Source: Azohydromonas lata NBRC 102462
GTDB lineage: Bacteria; Pseudomonadota; Gammaproteobacteria; Burkholderiales; Burkholderiaceae_C
Length of the DNA: 64,000 bases
Direction of reading: 5' to 3'
Assembly: GCF_001571085.1 (NCBI RefSeq)
Contig: NZ_BCTC01000026.1
Location: 1-64,000, forward strand
Shown: positions 49,257 to 59,545 of the stretch, piece by piece
Numbering within the stretch: position 1 is the first letter of the stretch
Layout: every line of letters starts with the position of its first letter
Translations under genes and position numbers: made by a program
The notes under the pieces: model-generated
Told to the model about the DNA's origin: nothing
Databases searched by the model: none
What the model saw: the letters and a program-made list of their open reading frames with translations, nothing else

Positions 49257-50645
49257 TCAATAAATCCCGGTCAGGTAGTAGATCCCGATCACCACGAACA
49301 CCGCCGCCGTCTTGATCAGCGTGATGGCGAAGATGTCGCCGTAGGACTGCTTGTGCGTGAGCCCGGTGACGGCCAGCAACGTGATGACGGCGCCGTTGTG
49401 CGGCAGCGTGTCCATGCCGCCGCTGGCCATGGAGGCCACGCGGTGCAGCACCTCCAGCGGGATGCCCGCGGCGTTGGCCGACTGGATGAAGGTGTCGGCC
49501 ATGGCGGCCAGCGCGATGCTCATGCCGCCGGAGGCCGAGCCGGTGATGCCGGCCAGGGCGCTCACGGTGATGGCCTCGTTGATCAGCGGATTGGGGATGC
49601 CGCGCAGCGCGTCGGCGATCACCGTGAAGCCCGGCAGCGCGGCGATGACGCCGCCGAAGCCGTACTCCGAGGCCGTGTTCATGGCCGCCAGCAGCGCGCC
49701 GGCAATGGCGGCCTTGGAGCCGTCGGCGAATTTCGACTTCACGCGCGGGAAGGCGAACACCAGCACGGTGAGGATGCCCACCAGCAGCGCGCCTTCCACG
49801 GCCCACACGGCGGCGATCTTGGAGATCTCCGTCACCACGGGCTTGCCGCCGGTCAGGGGAAGCTGGTGGGTCTGGCCGTAGTGGGCGTAAATCAGGTCCG
49901 TGAACACGCGGTTGAGCACGCCCACCAGCACCAGCGGCAGCAGCGCGATCAGCGGGTGGGGCAGCTTCTCGGCCTCGTAGGGCTCGGGCTCGTTGAGCAG
50001 GTTGCTGCCGTAGCCCTCGCCGGCGGCCAGGGCGCGGCGGCGGCGGCTTTCCAGATACAGCATGCCCATGGCCAGGATGAACAGCGCGCCGAACACGCCC
50101 AGCCACGGCGCGGCCCAGGTGGTGGTCTTGAAGAAGGTGGTGGGGATGATGTTCTGGATCTGCGGCGTGCCCGGCAGCGAATCCATGGTGAAGGTGAAGG
50201 CCCCCAGCGCGATGGTCCCGGGAATGAGCCGCTTGGGAATGTTGCTCTGGCGGAACATCTCCGCCGCGAACGGGTACACCGCGAACACCACCACGAACAG
50301 CGACACGCCGCCGTAGGTGAGCACGGCGCAGACGATGACGATGGAGAGCATGGCCCGCCCGCGGCCCACCACGTCGATGACGGCCGCAACGATGGACTTG
50401 GAGAAGCCGGACAGCTCGATGACCTTGCCGAACACCGCCCCCAGCAGGAAGACGGGGAAGTACAGCTTCACGAAGCCCACCAGCTTGTCCATGAACACGC
50501 CGGTGAACATGGGCGGCACCCAGGACGGCTCGGTCAACAGCACGGCCAGCAAGGCCGCCACCGGCGCGAACAGGATGACGCTGTAGCCGCGGTAGGCCAC
50601 GAACATCAGCAGCACCAAGGCTGCCAGAACAATCAGAAAACTCAC
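49257..50645 (-). CDS. GntP-family (gluconate/hydroxy-acid) permease
   Basis: 462 residues from GTG 50645, with GGGAG 9 nt upstream. About 12-14 helices: VSFLIVLAALVLLMFVAYRGYSVILFAPVAALLAVLL, FGKVIELSGFSKSIVAAVIDVVG, GGVSLFVVVFAVYPFAAEMF, LGAFTFTMDSLPGTPQIQNIIPT, GGVIAALPGFTVIADAL, GITGSASGGMSIALAAMAD, ASMASGGMDTLPHNGAVITLL. The last is diagnostic of GntP/citrate-Mg-type carriers. Proton-driven uptake of a sugar acid or hydroxy carboxylate. No dedicated neighbour gene; substrate not inferable. Confidence 0.93.
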   Translation of the reverse strand: MSFLIVLAALVLLMFVAYRGYSVILFAPVAALLAVLLTEPSWVPPMFTGVFMDKLVGFVKLYFPVFLLGAVFGKVIELSGFSKSIVAAVIDVVGRGRAMLSIVIVCAVLTYGGVSLFVVVFAVYPFAAEMFRQSNIPKRLIPGTIALGAFTFTMDSLPGTPQIQNIIPTTFFKTTTWAAPWLGVFGALFILAMGMLYLESRRRRALAAGEGYGSNLLNEPEPYEAEKLPHPLIALLPLVLVGVLNRVFTDLIYAHYGQTHQLPLTGGKPVVTEISKIAAVWAVEGALLVGILTVLVFAFPRVKSKFADGSKAAIAGALLAAMNTASEYGFGGVIAALPGFTVIADALRGIPNPLINEAITVSALAGITGSASGGMSIALAAMADTFIQSANAAGIPLEVLHRVASMASGGMDTLPHNGAVITLLAVTGLTHKQSYGDIFAITLIKTAAVFVVIGIYYLTGIY

Positions 50646-51376
50646 CGGAACACTCCCTGTCGCATGTGGAGCTTGCGCTCCCGTTGGAGAACCGCTTGAA
50701 CTGCCACGGCGCCTGCCCGCGGTTGTGCCATGCCGCCGCCGCGGCTGGATGAGCGGGCAACCGGCACGCGGCGGCAATCCGCACCTGCTCTGCGCTGCAT
50801 CAAGCAGCCGTGCAGGCGTGCGCTGCGCGCAGGCTGTACCGCACCGGTCGGCGCCCCAGGAGCAGCCGCCGTGCCCGCATCGGCCGCCACGGCCGGCAGC
50901 CGCCCGGCGCCGGCGGCGCAGGCGGCGGAACCTGGGCCTTCCATACAAAGGCGGCCGCGCCGGGCCCGCAGGCGCGCGCGGGCTGACGCCGGTTTGAGCC
51001 CGCACGTCCCGGGCGCTCTCCCAGGTTTACCGGTGGCCGTGCACGGGCATGGCAACGGCTTCCGCTTCCGACCCGCCTGAATCCGACCCTGGTGAGGAGC
51101 AGCCGCCCGCCTCGGCGCGCAGCCGGCTGGGCGCCGGCCTGATCACCGGCGCCTCCGGCGAGCCCTCGTGAGCCCGCAAACGGGCCCGCGGGCGTGCATC
51201 TCTCACGATTGAGGAGTTTGCCCGGGTTCAATTGCAGGGCCTGCGCGCCGATACAGCGTGATCCCCAGAACGCCCCAACCCCCGCCCTTCATGAAACACC
51301 TGCGCCGCAGCCCGCCCCCCCGGGCCTTGCGCCTTGACGTCACGCCGGCCCGCTCCCGGCCCGTGCGCGCCTGACC
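50646..51376. other. 731-bp gap with no recognisable gene
   Basis: Between two divergent genes. Frames that are open here encode Arg/Ala/Pro-rich strings typical of GC-rich noncoding DNA. No strong hairpin, repeat or promoter stood out to me; the promoters of the GntP gene and of the signalling operon should lie here. Confidence 0.5.
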
Positions 51377-53386
51377 GTGCAGCGCTTGAAAGCGCCGCTG
51401 GAGGGCGCGCGCCGCGCGCTGGGCACGCTGCGCGCGCGGCTGACGCTGGCGGGCATTGCGCTGCTGGCGCTGGTGGTGCTGCTCAACACCTTGACGCTGG
51501 TGCAGCGGGCCGAGCAGGACACGCTGGTCGAGCAGCGCGATCGCGAGCTGGTGAAGGCGGAGCGCATCGCTGAGGTGCTGTCCGGCCGCGTGCTGGAGCT
51601 GCAGGGCGCGCTGGCCGCGGTGGCCGGGCAGCTTGACCAGCGCACGCTGCACGACCAGGCTGCGCTGGAGCGCTTCATGACCGACCGCATCGTGCTGCGG
51701 CGCATGTTCGGCAACGTCAACGTCGCCACGGCGGACGGCACGCTGCGCGTCTACGGCGAGCACAACAGCCTGCGCAAGGTCGTGGCCAACGTGGCCGACC
51801 GCGCCTACTTCCGCCAGGCCATGGACAAGGCCCAGCCCAGCATTTCCGAGGCGCTGGTCAGCCGCGTGCTGGACGAGCCCGTGATCGTGCTGGCGCAGCC
51901 GCTGCAGGGCCCGCGCGGGCCCTTCGGCATGCTCAGCGGCTCCATACGCCTGGGCAGCGGCGGGCTGATGGCGCAGGTGCTGCAGTACCGCGGCGCCGGC
52001 GAGGCCGACGCGCTGCTGGTGGTCACGGACGAGCGCGGGCGCATCCTGGCGCACCCCGACATCGGCCGGGCGCTGCAGCACGTCTCCACCGAGCCGCGCC
52101 TGGCGCAGGCCTGGGACGACTGGGTGCGCATGGGGCGCCCGCTGGAGCCCGCGGGCGTGTCCGCGCAGCAGGAGGGCGAGCTCGTCAGCGTGGCCGCCGT
52201 GAGCGGGCCGCAATGGCTGGTGTGGCGCGCCATGCCGCAGCAGCGGCTGCTGGCGCCGCTGCACGACGCGCGCCGCCTGGCCATCACTTGGGCCGTGCTC
52301 ATGATCGTGGCTGCCAGCGCGGCGCTGCTTGGGCTGGTGAGCTGGCTGCTGCGGCCGCTGCAGGCGCTGCAGCGGCGCGCGCAGCACCTGTTCGATCCCG
52401 CCTTCGACCCGCACGCGGGCTGGCCCGCGGCCACCGGCGAGATCGCCAGGCTGGCGCAGGCGCTGCGCCACGCCGGGGCCGAGCGCGCGCAGATGGATGC
52501 CTTCAACACCGAGCTGCTGCGCCGGCTGGAGGGCGTGATGGCCGCCGCGCCCGTGGGCATCGCCTTCACCCGCGACAACCGCATCGAGCTGGCCAACGCC
52601 GAGCTGTGCGCGCTGCTGGGCCGCGAGGCCGGCACGCTGGCCGGCCAGCCGCTGAGCGCGCTGGGCCTGCGGCAAGACGGCGTGCTGGCCCTGCTGCGCC
52701 GCGCCACGCGCGCCTTCCAGGCTGGGCAGCCCTACAGCGACGAAATGGAGCTGCTCCTGGCGCACGGCGGCACGTTCTGGGCGCAGTTGCGCGTGCAGCC
52801 TTCGCGCGGGGACGAGGCCGCGCCGGGGCTGATCTGGTGCGTGCTCGACGTCACCGCGCAGCGCACCGCGCGCGAGCACTTGCGCTGGTCCGCGCACCAC
52901 GACCCGCTCACCGGGCTGGCCAACCGCGCAGCACTTGAGCAGCAGCTGGAGCATGTGTTCGCCGCCCGCCCGCGCTCCATGCCCGCGATGCTGGTGGCCA
53001 TGGACCTGGACCACTTCAAGCCCATCAACGACAGCGCCGGCCATGCCGCGGGCGACGCCATGCTCAAGGCCGTGGCCGCGGCCATCAACGGCTGCGTGCG
53101 CGTGGGCGACCTCGTGGCGCGCTTGGGCGGCGACGAGTTCGTCCTGCTGCTGCAGCGCTGTCCGCCGGAGCGCGCGCTGCTCATCGCCCAGGCCGTGTGC
53201 GCGGCCGTGGCCGCCATAGAGCTGCCCTGGGAAGGCCGCACGCTGCGCGTGAGCGCCTCCGCCGGCGTGGCCGAGCTGCAGGCCGACATGTTCGAGGTGG
53301 CGCACTGGCTCAAGGCCGCCGACCGCGCCTGCTACGACGCCAAGGGCGCCGGGCGTGGGCACGCGCGAGCCGCCCTGGTGAGCTGA
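51377..53386 (+). CDS. Membrane diguanylate cyclase with Cache and PAS domains
   Basis: 669 residues from GTG 51377. TM1 (~24-42), a periplasmic dCache-like region (~45-295, with ADRAYFRQAMDKAQPSISEALVSR and LLVVTDERGRILAHPD), TM2 (~303-325), a linker helix, PAS (~380-490) and GGDEF (~505-665). The GGDEF motif is intact (584-588), with the RxxD inhibitory site at Arg575-Asp578. It makes c-di-GMP from GTP in response to a periplasmic small molecule. First gene of a five-gene run; the stop is 27 bp from the hybrid kinase start. Confidence 0.92.
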   Translation: MQRLKAPLEGARRALGTLRARLTLAGIALLALVVLLNTLTLVQRAEQDTLVEQRDRELVKAERIAEVLSGRVLELQGALAAVAGQLDQRTLHDQAALERFMTDRIVLRRMFGNVNVATADGTLRVYGEHNSLRKVVANVADRAYFRQAMDKAQPSISEALVSRVLDEPVIVLAQPLQGPRGPFGMLSGSIRLGSGGLMAQVLQYRGAGEADALLVVTDERGRILAHPDIGRALQHVSTEPRLAQAWDDWVRMGRPLEPAGVSAQQEGELVSVAAVSGPQWLVWRAMPQQRLLAPLHDARRLAITWAVLMIVAASAALLGLVSWLLRPLQALQRRAQHLFDPAFDPHAGWPAATGEIARLAQALRHAGAERAQMDAFNTELLRRLEGVMAAAPVGIAFTRDNRIELANAELCALLGREAGTLAGQPLSALGLRQDGVLALLRRATRAFQAGQPYSDEMELLLAHGGTFWAQLRVQPSRGDEAAPGLIWCVLDVTAQRTAREHLRWSAHHDPLTGLANRAALEQQLEHVFAARPRSMPAMLVAMDLDHFKPINDSAGHAAGDAMLKAVAAAINGCVRVGDLVARLGGDEFVLLLQRCPPERALLIAQAVCAAVAAIELPWEGRTLRVSASAGVAELQADMFEVAHWLKAADRACYDAKGAGRGHARAALVS

Positions 53387-53413
53387 ACAGGCCCAACGCT
53401 TGCGCAGGAAACC

Positions 53414-56188
53414 ATGAAGATTGCTTTTGCCAACGAAAATGTGCAAAAGCTCCGGCAATTTTTCGCGCCGGCGCTTGCGTCATGGCAAAGCACGTCGCAC
53501 AGCGCATCCGCCAGGGCCGCGCAGATGCTCAACTCGCCGTCTGGCGGGTCGATATGCAGCGTTGTCCGCCTGGTTCACGACAACGCCGTCGTGGCGCGCT
53601 GCCTGTACGCCTTGAGCAAACACACCGCCCAGTCCGCCAGTGCCCTGCCGCAAGGCTCCAGCTTGCGGCTGCGCACCGTTTCGCGAAACTTCTTCGCGCT
53701 GGTGTCGGTGGCGCTGGCGGCCAACCTGCTGTTCCTGCTGGCCATTGGCGCGGCCTTCGACAGCGCGCGGCTGGCCGCGCTGCGCCGCGACCAGGCCATG
53801 GGCCTGGTGGGCGAGGTGCACCACGAGACCGACCGGCTGGCGCGGCTGGTGCGCGCCTACACGGCCACGGCCGATGCGCGCTACCTGCTCTATTACTACG
53901 ACATCCTGGCCATACGCCAGGGCGAGAAGCAGCCGCCGGACCCGGCCGACCGCCTGTACTGGGACCAGGTCATCGCCGGGTTGAGGCCGCACCGGCTGCC
54001 CGGCGGGGGCCCGGGCCTGCCCCTGGCCGAGCGCATGCGGCGCATGGACTTCGACGACGCCGAGCAGCAGGCGCTGCGTGCCGTGCTGCAGGCCTCGGCC
54101 GTTCTGGGCAAGACCGAGCAGGTGGCCTTTGCCGCCACGCAGGGGCTGTACGACAAGGCCAAGGGGCAGTTCGTCTCCGACGGCGAGGCCGACCCCGCCT
54201 TCGCGCGGCAGGTGGTGTACAGCGCGCAGTACGAGCTGCAGGCCGCGCAACTGGCCGGTAAGGTGGACGAGCTCGTGCGGCTGACCGACGTGCGCACCGC
54301 CGCCGAGGTGCAGGCCGCCGGCTTGCGGCTGCGCGGCTTCGTGAGCGCGGCCATCGCCATGGATGCGCTGGTGGCCCTGGCCGTGTGGCTGGCCTGGCGC
54401 GGCGTGCGCCGCCGCGTGCTGCAGCCCATCGCGGGCCTGGCCGCCACGGCCGAGCGCTATGCCCTGGGCGACTACGGCGCGCAGATGGACCCGCTGAGCG
54501 CGCGCGTGGGCGAGCTCGACGGCCTGGCGCACACGCTGGAGCACATGGCCGCCTCCATTCGCAGCGACCTCGAAGAGCGCGCGCGCACCCAGCGCGAGCT
54601 GGAGGCCGCGCGCACGCAGGCCGAGGCCGCCACGCGGGCCAAGAGCCTGTTCCTGGCCAACATGAGCCACGAGATACGCACGCCGCTCAACGCCATCATC
54701 GGCATGACCTACCTGGCGCTGGGCACGCCGCTGACCGACCAGCAGCGCGACTACCTGCACAAGGTGCACGGCGCCTCCACGCTGCTGCAGGGCCTGCTGC
54801 ACGACATCCTGGACCTCTCCAAGATCGAAGCCGGCAAGCTGGCGCTGGAGTGCATACCCTGCCACCTGGAGAGCCTGATGGGCGACGCGCTGTCGCTGCA
54901 AAGCTCCAAGGCCGCCGAGAAGGGGCTGCTGCTGGCGCGCGAGATGGAGGGGCTGGCGCGCGACGCCGCGGCCGTGGTGTGGGGCGACCCGCTGCGGCTG
55001 CGCCAGGTGCTGATGAACCTGCTGTCCAACGCGGTGAAGTTCACCGAGCGCGGCCAGGTGCGGCTGCGCGTGAGCCTGGAGCCCCTGGTGGCCGAGGACG
55101 ACGGCGAGCCCCGCGCGCTGCTGCGCATCGCCGTGGAGGACAGCGGCGTGGGCATGACGGCCGAACAACTGGCGCTGCTGTTCGAGGACTTTGCGCAGGC
55201 CGACAGCTCGACGGCGCGGCGCTACGGCGGCACGGGGCTGGGGCTGTCCATCTCGCGGCGGCTGGTCACGCTCATGGGCGGCACGCTGCTGGCGCGCAGC
55301 GAGCCCGGCCAGGGCTCGACCTTCACCGTCACGCTGCCCGTGCGCATGGCGCAGCCGCTGGCCGGCCCGCGGCCGTTCCATCCGGCCGCGGCCGACAGCC
55401 CCTGGAGCGACGCGGGTGCGACGGCGGCCCGCCGCCCGTTGCAGGGCCTGCGCGTGCTGCTGGTGGACGACGACGCGCAGAACCGGCAGGTCGCCGGCGA
55501 GCTGCTGGAGCGCGCGGGCGCGGAAGTGGCCACCGCCGACGACGGCCGCAAGGCGCTGGAGGCCTTGCTGACCCTGGAGCGCTTGCCGCAGCAGCCCGGC
55601 GCGGCCTGCCACGTGGTGCTCATGGACCTGCAGATGCCCGTGATGGACGGCTACGAGGCCACGCGGGCCATTCTTGCGCGCCCGGCCTGGCGCCACCTGC
55701 CCATCGTGGCGCTGACCGCGCACGCGCTGGTGGAGGAGCGCCGGCGCTGCCTGGAGATGGGCATGCGCGGCCACATCGCCAAGCCGCTGGAGCCGCACGT
55801 GCTCATAGGCGCGATGCGCCGCTACGTGCCCACGCCCCCCGACGCCGGCGCCGCACCGGACGGCCCCCCCGCACCTGCGCCCGCCCAGTCGGCCGAGCCG
55901 CTGCACGCGGGCGCGGACCTGCCGGACACCGAAGATGCGGCCGCGCCGCAGGACGCGGGAGCGCACTGGGCGCGGCTGCGCGAGCTGCTGGTCGATGGCG
56001 ACAGCCAGGCGCTGGAGCACTGGCGCGCGCGCCGCGTGGAGCTCATGCGCGCGCTGCCCACAACGCAGGCCCACGCGCTGGACCTGGCCCTGCAGCGCTG
56101 CGACTTCGACGCGGCGCTGGACACCCTTTCCAACATCCTGCCGGCTGCCGCTGCGCAGCCGGCGCTGGAACTCACGAGAACGACATGA
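53414..56188 (+). CDS. Hybrid sensor histidine kinase with receiver domain
   Basis: 924 residues; ATG 53414 has AGGA 5 nt upstream, but the first ~85 residues are unlike this family and the true start could be later. TM1 ~93-115, periplasmic four-helix-type sensor, TM2 ~308-330, HAMP, HisKA with His419 ([18 protein letters not shown]), HATPase_c ([26 protein letters not shown]), receiver with Asp738 ([18 protein letters not shown]), and a helical C-terminal extension without an obvious Hpt histidine. Passes phosphate to the adjacent HD-GYP regulator, most likely. ATGA overlap with that gene. Confidence 0.92.
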   Translation: MKIAFANENVQKLRQFFAPALASWQSTSHSASARAAQMLNSPSGGSICSVVRLVHDNAVVARCLYALSKHTAQSASALPQGSSLRLRTVSRNFFALVSVALAANLLFLLAIGAAFDSARLAALRRDQAMGLVGEVHHETDRLARLVRAYTATADARYLLYYYDILAIRQGEKQPPDPADRLYWDQVIAGLRPHRLPGGGPGLPLAERMRRMDFDDAEQQALRAVLQASAVLGKTEQVAFAATQGLYDKAKGQFVSDGEADPAFARQVVYSAQYELQAAQLAGKVDELVRLTDVRTAAEVQAAGLRLRGFVSAAIAMDALVALAVWLAWRGVRRRVLQPIAGLAATAERYALGDYGAQMDPLSARVGELDGLAHTLEHMAASIRSDLEERARTQRELEAARTQAEAATRAKSLFLANMSHEIRTPLNAIIGMTYLALGTPLTDQQRDYLHKVHGASTLLQGLLHDILDLSKIEAGKLALECIPCHLESLMGDALSLQSSKAAEKGLLLAREMEGLARDAAAVVWGDPLRLRQVLMNLLSNAVKFTERGQVRLRVSLEPLVAEDDGEPRALLRIAVEDSGVGMTAEQLALLFEDFAQADSSTARRYGGTGLGLSISRRLVTLMGGTLLARSEPGQGSTFTVTLPVRMAQPLAGPRPFHPAAADSPWSDAGATAARRPLQGLRVLLVDDDAQNRQVAGELLERAGAEVATADDGRKALEALLTLERLPQQPGAACHVVLMDLQMPVMDGYEATRAILARPAWRHLPIVALTAHALVEERRRCLEMGMRGHIAKPLEPHVLIGAMRRYVPTPPDAGAAPDGPPAPAPAQSAEPLHAGADLPDTEDAAAPQDAGAHWARLRELLVDGDSQALEHWRARRVELMRALPTTQAHALDLALQRCDFDAALDTLSNILPAAAAQPALELTRTT

Positions 56189-57279
56189 CGCAGCAAGAAC
56201 GCCCCACGATCCTCGTCGTGGACGACACCCCCGACAACCTCACGCTGCTGGCCGACCTGTTGGGCGGCGAGTGCCGCGTGAAACTGGCCAACGGCGGCGC
56301 GCGGGCGCTGGCGCTGGCGCAGCGCGAGCCGCCGGACCTGGTGCTGCTGGACGTGATGATGCCCGGCATGGACGGCTTCGAGGTCTGCCGCCAGCTCAAG
56401 GCGCACGAGGCCACGCGCGACGTGCCGGTGATCTTCCTCACCGCGCTGGGCCAGGCCGAGGACGAGACGCGCGGCTTCGAGCTGGGCGCCGTGGACTTCA
56501 TCACCAAGCCCATCAGCCCGCCCGTGGTGCAAGCACGGGTGAAGACGCAGCTGCAGGTCAAGGCCTGGCGCGACTCGCTCAGCCGCCGCAACGCCGGGTT
56601 GCAGGCGCAACTGCTGGAGCGCATGAACCAGGTGGAGCGGCTGCGCGACGCCACGCTGCACGTGATGGTGTCGCTGGCCGAGTTCCGCGACGAGGACACG
56701 GGCAACCACATCAAGCGCACCCAGGAGTACGTGCGCGTGCTGGCCGAGTACGTGCGCGCCCACCCCGAAGGCTGCGAGGAGGCCACCGGGCTGGACGACC
56801 ACGCCATAGAGCTCATGGCCAAGTCCGCGCCGCTGCACGACATCGGCAAGATCGCCATCCCCGACCACATCCTGCTCAAGCCCGGCAAGCTCGACGCGGC
56901 AGAGTTCGAGCAGATGAAGGGCCACTCCGTGCACGGCTGGGAGATCCTGCGCCGCGCCGCGCAGCGCATGGCCGGCGACTCCGACGTGCTGCTGTACGCC
57001 ATGCAGATCGCCCGCCACCACCACGAGCGCTGGGACGGCGGCGGCTACCCCGACCGGCTGGCCGGGCGCGGCATTCCGCTGGCGGCGCGGCTCATGGCCG
57101 TGGCCGACGTGTACGACGCGCTCACCACGCGGCGCCCGTACAAGGAGCCGTTCCCGCACGCGCGGGCCATGGCCATCATCCTGGACGGGCGCGGCAGCCA
57201 CTTCGACCCGCAGCTCATAGACGCGCTGCTGGCCTGTGAACCGCGCTTCGTCGAGATCGCCAGCACCTGGCGCGACTGA
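56185..57279 (+). CDS. Response regulator with HD-GYP c-di-GMP phosphodiesterase domain
   Basis: 364 residues from ATG 56185, overlapping the kinase stop (ATGA). Receiver: ILVVDDTPDNLTLL, VLLDVMMPGMDGFEV (Asp56), VIFLTALGQ, ITKPISP. HD-GYP: HD at 218-219 in SAPLHDIGKIAIPDHILLKPG, then HHHERWDGGGYPDRLAG with GYP at 287-289, and ALTTRRPYK. RpfG-like layout; degrades c-di-GMP when its receiver is phosphorylated. Opposes the diguanylate cyclase encoded two genes upstream. Its stop shares bases with the porin start (TGATG). Confidence 0.95.
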   Translation: MTQQERPTILVVDDTPDNLTLLADLLGGECRVKLANGGARALALAQREPPDLVLLDVMMPGMDGFEVCRQLKAHEATRDVPVIFLTALGQAEDETRGFELGAVDFITKPISPPVVQARVKTQLQVKAWRDSLSRRNAGLQAQLLERMNQVERLRDATLHVMVSLAEFRDEDTGNHIKRTQEYVRVLAEYVRAHPEGCEEATGLDDHAIELMAKSAPLHDIGKIAIPDHILLKPGKLDAAEFEQMKGHSVHGWEILRRAAQRMAGDSDVLLYAMQIARHHHERWDGGGYPDRLAGRGIPLAARLMAVADVYDALTTRRPYKEPFPHARAMAIILDGRGSHFDPQLIDALLACEPRFVEIASTWRD

Positions 57280-58676
57280 TGGGCCGCGGCCGTACCTTCC
57301 CGGCACCCGTGGCGGCGCCCCGGGCCGCACGCCCCGCGCGGCCGGGCCGGCGCATGGGGCGCCCACGGGCTGCCGTGCTGGCCATGGCGGCCCTGGCCGT
57401 GCTGGCCCTGTCGGGAGCCGGCGCGGCGCGGGCGGCGGGCGCGGACGGCGACGGCGGCGACGGCCCCTCGCTGTCGTGGTCGGCCTTCGGCACGGCGGGC
57501 TATGCCGTCTCGGACCGCGCCTGGCGCTACCAGCGCTTCGTGGACGATGGCGGCACCTTCAAGCGCGACACCGTGCTGGGGGCGCAAGTGGACCTGCAGC
57601 TCACGCCGCAGTGGTCGGCCACGCTGCAGCCGCGGCTGGCGCCGGCCACGCGCAACGACACGCGCTGGGACCTCACGGCGGCCTGGGCCTTCGCGGCCTG
57701 GCGGCCCAACAACGACTGGCTGCTGCGCGTGGGCAAGCTGCGCGTGCCCTTCATGCTGCGTTCGGCGCAGCTCGACGTTGGGCAGACCTACGACGAGGCG
57801 CGCGTGCCCACCGAGGTCTACAGCCTGCTGCCGGCCAGCGACTTCACCGGCGCGCACCTCTCGCGCAACTGGAGCCGCGGGGGCGGCGAGCTGGCCCTGG
57901 ACCTCTACCACGGCGACTCGCCGCTGGTGAACCGCAACCGCGTCTGGCTGCGCGAGCCCTCGTTGGGCGCGGCGCCGGCCGTGATGTTCAGCGACCTGGA
58001 GATCACGGTGACGGGGGCCGTGCTGTCTTGGAACACGCCTGACTTGAGCGCGCGCGCCGGCGTGCACCACACGCGCGTGCGCAATGCCGACGGCTCCGGG
58101 CTGCTGGTGCGCCCGCGCTGGGTGGACCTGGGCGGCGGCGCGGGCTACTGGCAGACCCGCGGCGCAGGCCTGGAGCGGGTGAGCAACAGCAACAACGTGG
58201 CGCTGACCTTGGGCGCCGAAGCGCAATTGGGCGGCGGCTGGCGCTTGGCGGCCGAGTGGCTGCGCATCATTCCGCGCGAGCTGGAGATGGGCATGTCCTC
58301 GACCTCGGCCTACCTCACGGCCTACCGGAGCTGGTCGGCGCTCACGGCCTACGCCACCGTGGCGGCCATCCATCCGGGCAGCGGGCCGCTGAAGTGGGTG
58401 CAGCAACTGGAGACGACCACGGTGCCGGGCTCGGTACAGGACGCCTCGGCGCTCAACGCCTCCATGCGCGCGCGGGCGGACATCGTCCCCTTGTTCCGCC
58501 AGCGCTCGCTGGCCTTGGGCGCGTCCTATGCGCTTTCGCCCACGAGCAAGCTCAAGGCCGAGTGGCTGCATACGCACGCACAGGGCTCGCAGTTCATGGA
58601 CGTGCCCGCGGGCCAGGGGCTGCTGCAGCCCCGGCGCGTGAACGTGCTGTCCGTGAGCTACAGCTTCGCGTTCTGA
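57279..58676 (+). CDS. Porin-like outer-membrane protein
   Basis: 465 residues; ATG 57279 overlaps the upstream TGA (TGATG). A later ATG (residue 26) would give a shorter signal region. Signal peptide MAALAVLALSGAGAARAAG, then alternating beta strands (DTVLGAQVDLQLTPQWSATLQPRL, WLLRVGKLRVPFMLRSAQLDVGQTYDEARVP, LSRNWSRGGGELALDLYHG) and a terminal Phe in VSYSFAF, the usual beta-barrel end. Similar to phosphate-selective porin OprP/OprO-like barrels, which fits the next gene. Substrate specificity is inference. Confidence 0.85.
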   Translation: MGRGRTFPAPVAAPRAARPARPGRRMGRPRAAVLAMAALAVLALSGAGAARAAGADGDGGDGPSLSWSAFGTAGYAVSDRAWRYQRFVDDGGTFKRDTVLGAQVDLQLTPQWSATLQPRLAPATRNDTRWDLTAAWAFAAWRPNNDWLLRVGKLRVPFMLRSAQLDVGQTYDEARVPTEVYSLLPASDFTGAHLSRNWSRGGGELALDLYHGDSPLVNRNRVWLREPSLGAAPAVMFSDLEITVTGAVLSWNTPDLSARAGVHHTRVRNADGSGLLVRPRWVDLGGGAGYWQTRGAGLERVSNSNNVALTLGAEAQLGGGWRLAAEWLRIIPRELEMGMSSTSAYLTAYRSWSALTAYATVAAIHPGSGPLKWVQQLETTTVPGSVQDASALNASMRARADIVPLFRQRSLALGASYALSPTSKLKAEWLHTHAQGSQFMDVPAGQGLLQPRRVNVLSVSYSFAF

Positions 58677-58685
58677 GTCGGACCC

Positions 58686-59114
58686 ATGCAGCGCAGAACC
58701 TTTATCGCCCACACGCTGCCCGCCCTGGCGGGCGCGGCCGGCGTAGCTGCCGCCTGGGCCGACGAAGGCGTGGCCGTCATCGGCAACCTGCCCGCGCGCG
58801 CGCTGGACGCCGAGACGCTCAAGCGCATCTACACCGGCCGCACGATAGAGCTGGAGGGGCTGCTGCTGCGCCCGGTGAACCTGCCCTACGGCCACCCGCT
58901 GCGCCGGCGCTTCCTGAGCGCGGTGCTGCAGCAGCAGGAAGACGACTACCTGGCCTACTGGACCGTGCGCCGCTACATCGGCAAAGGCGCGCCGCCGCGC
59001 GAGCTCGCGGGCACGGCCGAGGTGCTGGTGCACGTGCGCAACACGCCCGGCGCCATAGGCTACGTGGAAGCCTCGCAGCTCACGCCGGACCTGAACGTGC
59101 TGCTGCGGCGCTGA
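58686..59114 (+). CDS. Small periplasmic phosphate-binding-like protein
   Basis: 142 residues from ATG 58686, only 9 bp after the porin stop. Signal peptide (TLPALAGAAGVAAAWA). The mature ~115 residues match the PstS-like half: GVAVIGNLPARALDAETLKRIYTGR, GHPLRRRFLSAVLQQQEDDYLAYW, VLVHVRNTPGAIGYVEASQL. Too short to be a complete two-lobe binding protein, so it may deliver a ligand or act as a sensor subunit. Last gene of the signalling operon. Confidence 0.82.
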   Translation: MQRRTFIAHTLPALAGAAGVAAAWADEGVAVIGNLPARALDAETLKRIYTGRTIELEGLLLRPVNLPYGHPLRRRFLSAVLQQQEDDYLAYWTVRRYIGKGAPPRELAGTAEVLVHVRNTPGAIGYVEASQLTPDLNVLLRR

Positions 59115-59146
59115 GCGCAACTGGAGTTCGGCGCGGGCGTGACCGC

Positions 59147-59545
59147 TCAGCGTCCGCTGCGCCCGGCCGCACCCGTGCCGGTAGCCGGGCCCGGGGCGCC
59201 GCCCAAGCCGCCGTCGCCGGAGACGCTGCCCACCCCCGTGCCGGCCGGGCCGGCCGCGCCGCCCTGGGCGGTGGTGTCGCCCGTGCTTGGGCCGCTGGCG
59301 GCGGTGTTGGCGCGGTTGGCGCGCAGCACGCGGCCGGCGCGGGCGGCGCCGGGGGGCGTCTCGCGCGTGCCGCTCATGCCGCCGTCCACGGTGCCGGAGG
59401 AACCCGAGCCCGCGCCCATGAAGCCCGGCCCCTTGTTGCTGCCGCCCGTCATGCCGCCGGCCTGTGCCCAAGCGGCGCCGCAAAGCGCCAGCAGCGCGGC
59501 CAGCGCCGCCGCCTTCAGGCCCACAACTCCTTGGACGCGCTTCAT
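59147..59545 (-). CDS. Small secreted Gly/Ala/Ser/Thr-rich protein
   Basis: 132 residues from ATG 59545 (AGGAG 7 nt upstream). Signal peptide (LKAAALAALLALCGAAWAQA), then a low-complexity region (GGMTGGSNKGPGFMGAGSGSSG, TGVGSVSGDGGLGGAPGPATG). No domain recognisable. Convergent with the signalling operon, ending 32 bp away. Exported, unknown role. Confidence 0.65.
   Translation of the reverse strand: MKRVQGVVGLKAAALAALLALCGAAWAQAGGMTGGSNKGPGFMGAGSGSSGTVDGGMSGTRETPPGAARAGRVLRANRANTAASGPSTGDTTAQGGAAGPAGTGVGSVSGDGGLGGAPGPATGTGAAGRSGR

Noticed and set aside
50642-51055. 137-codon minus-strand frame in the gap before the signalling operon
   Set aside because: Ala/Arg/Pro-rich, no signal peptide or domain, no ribosome site.
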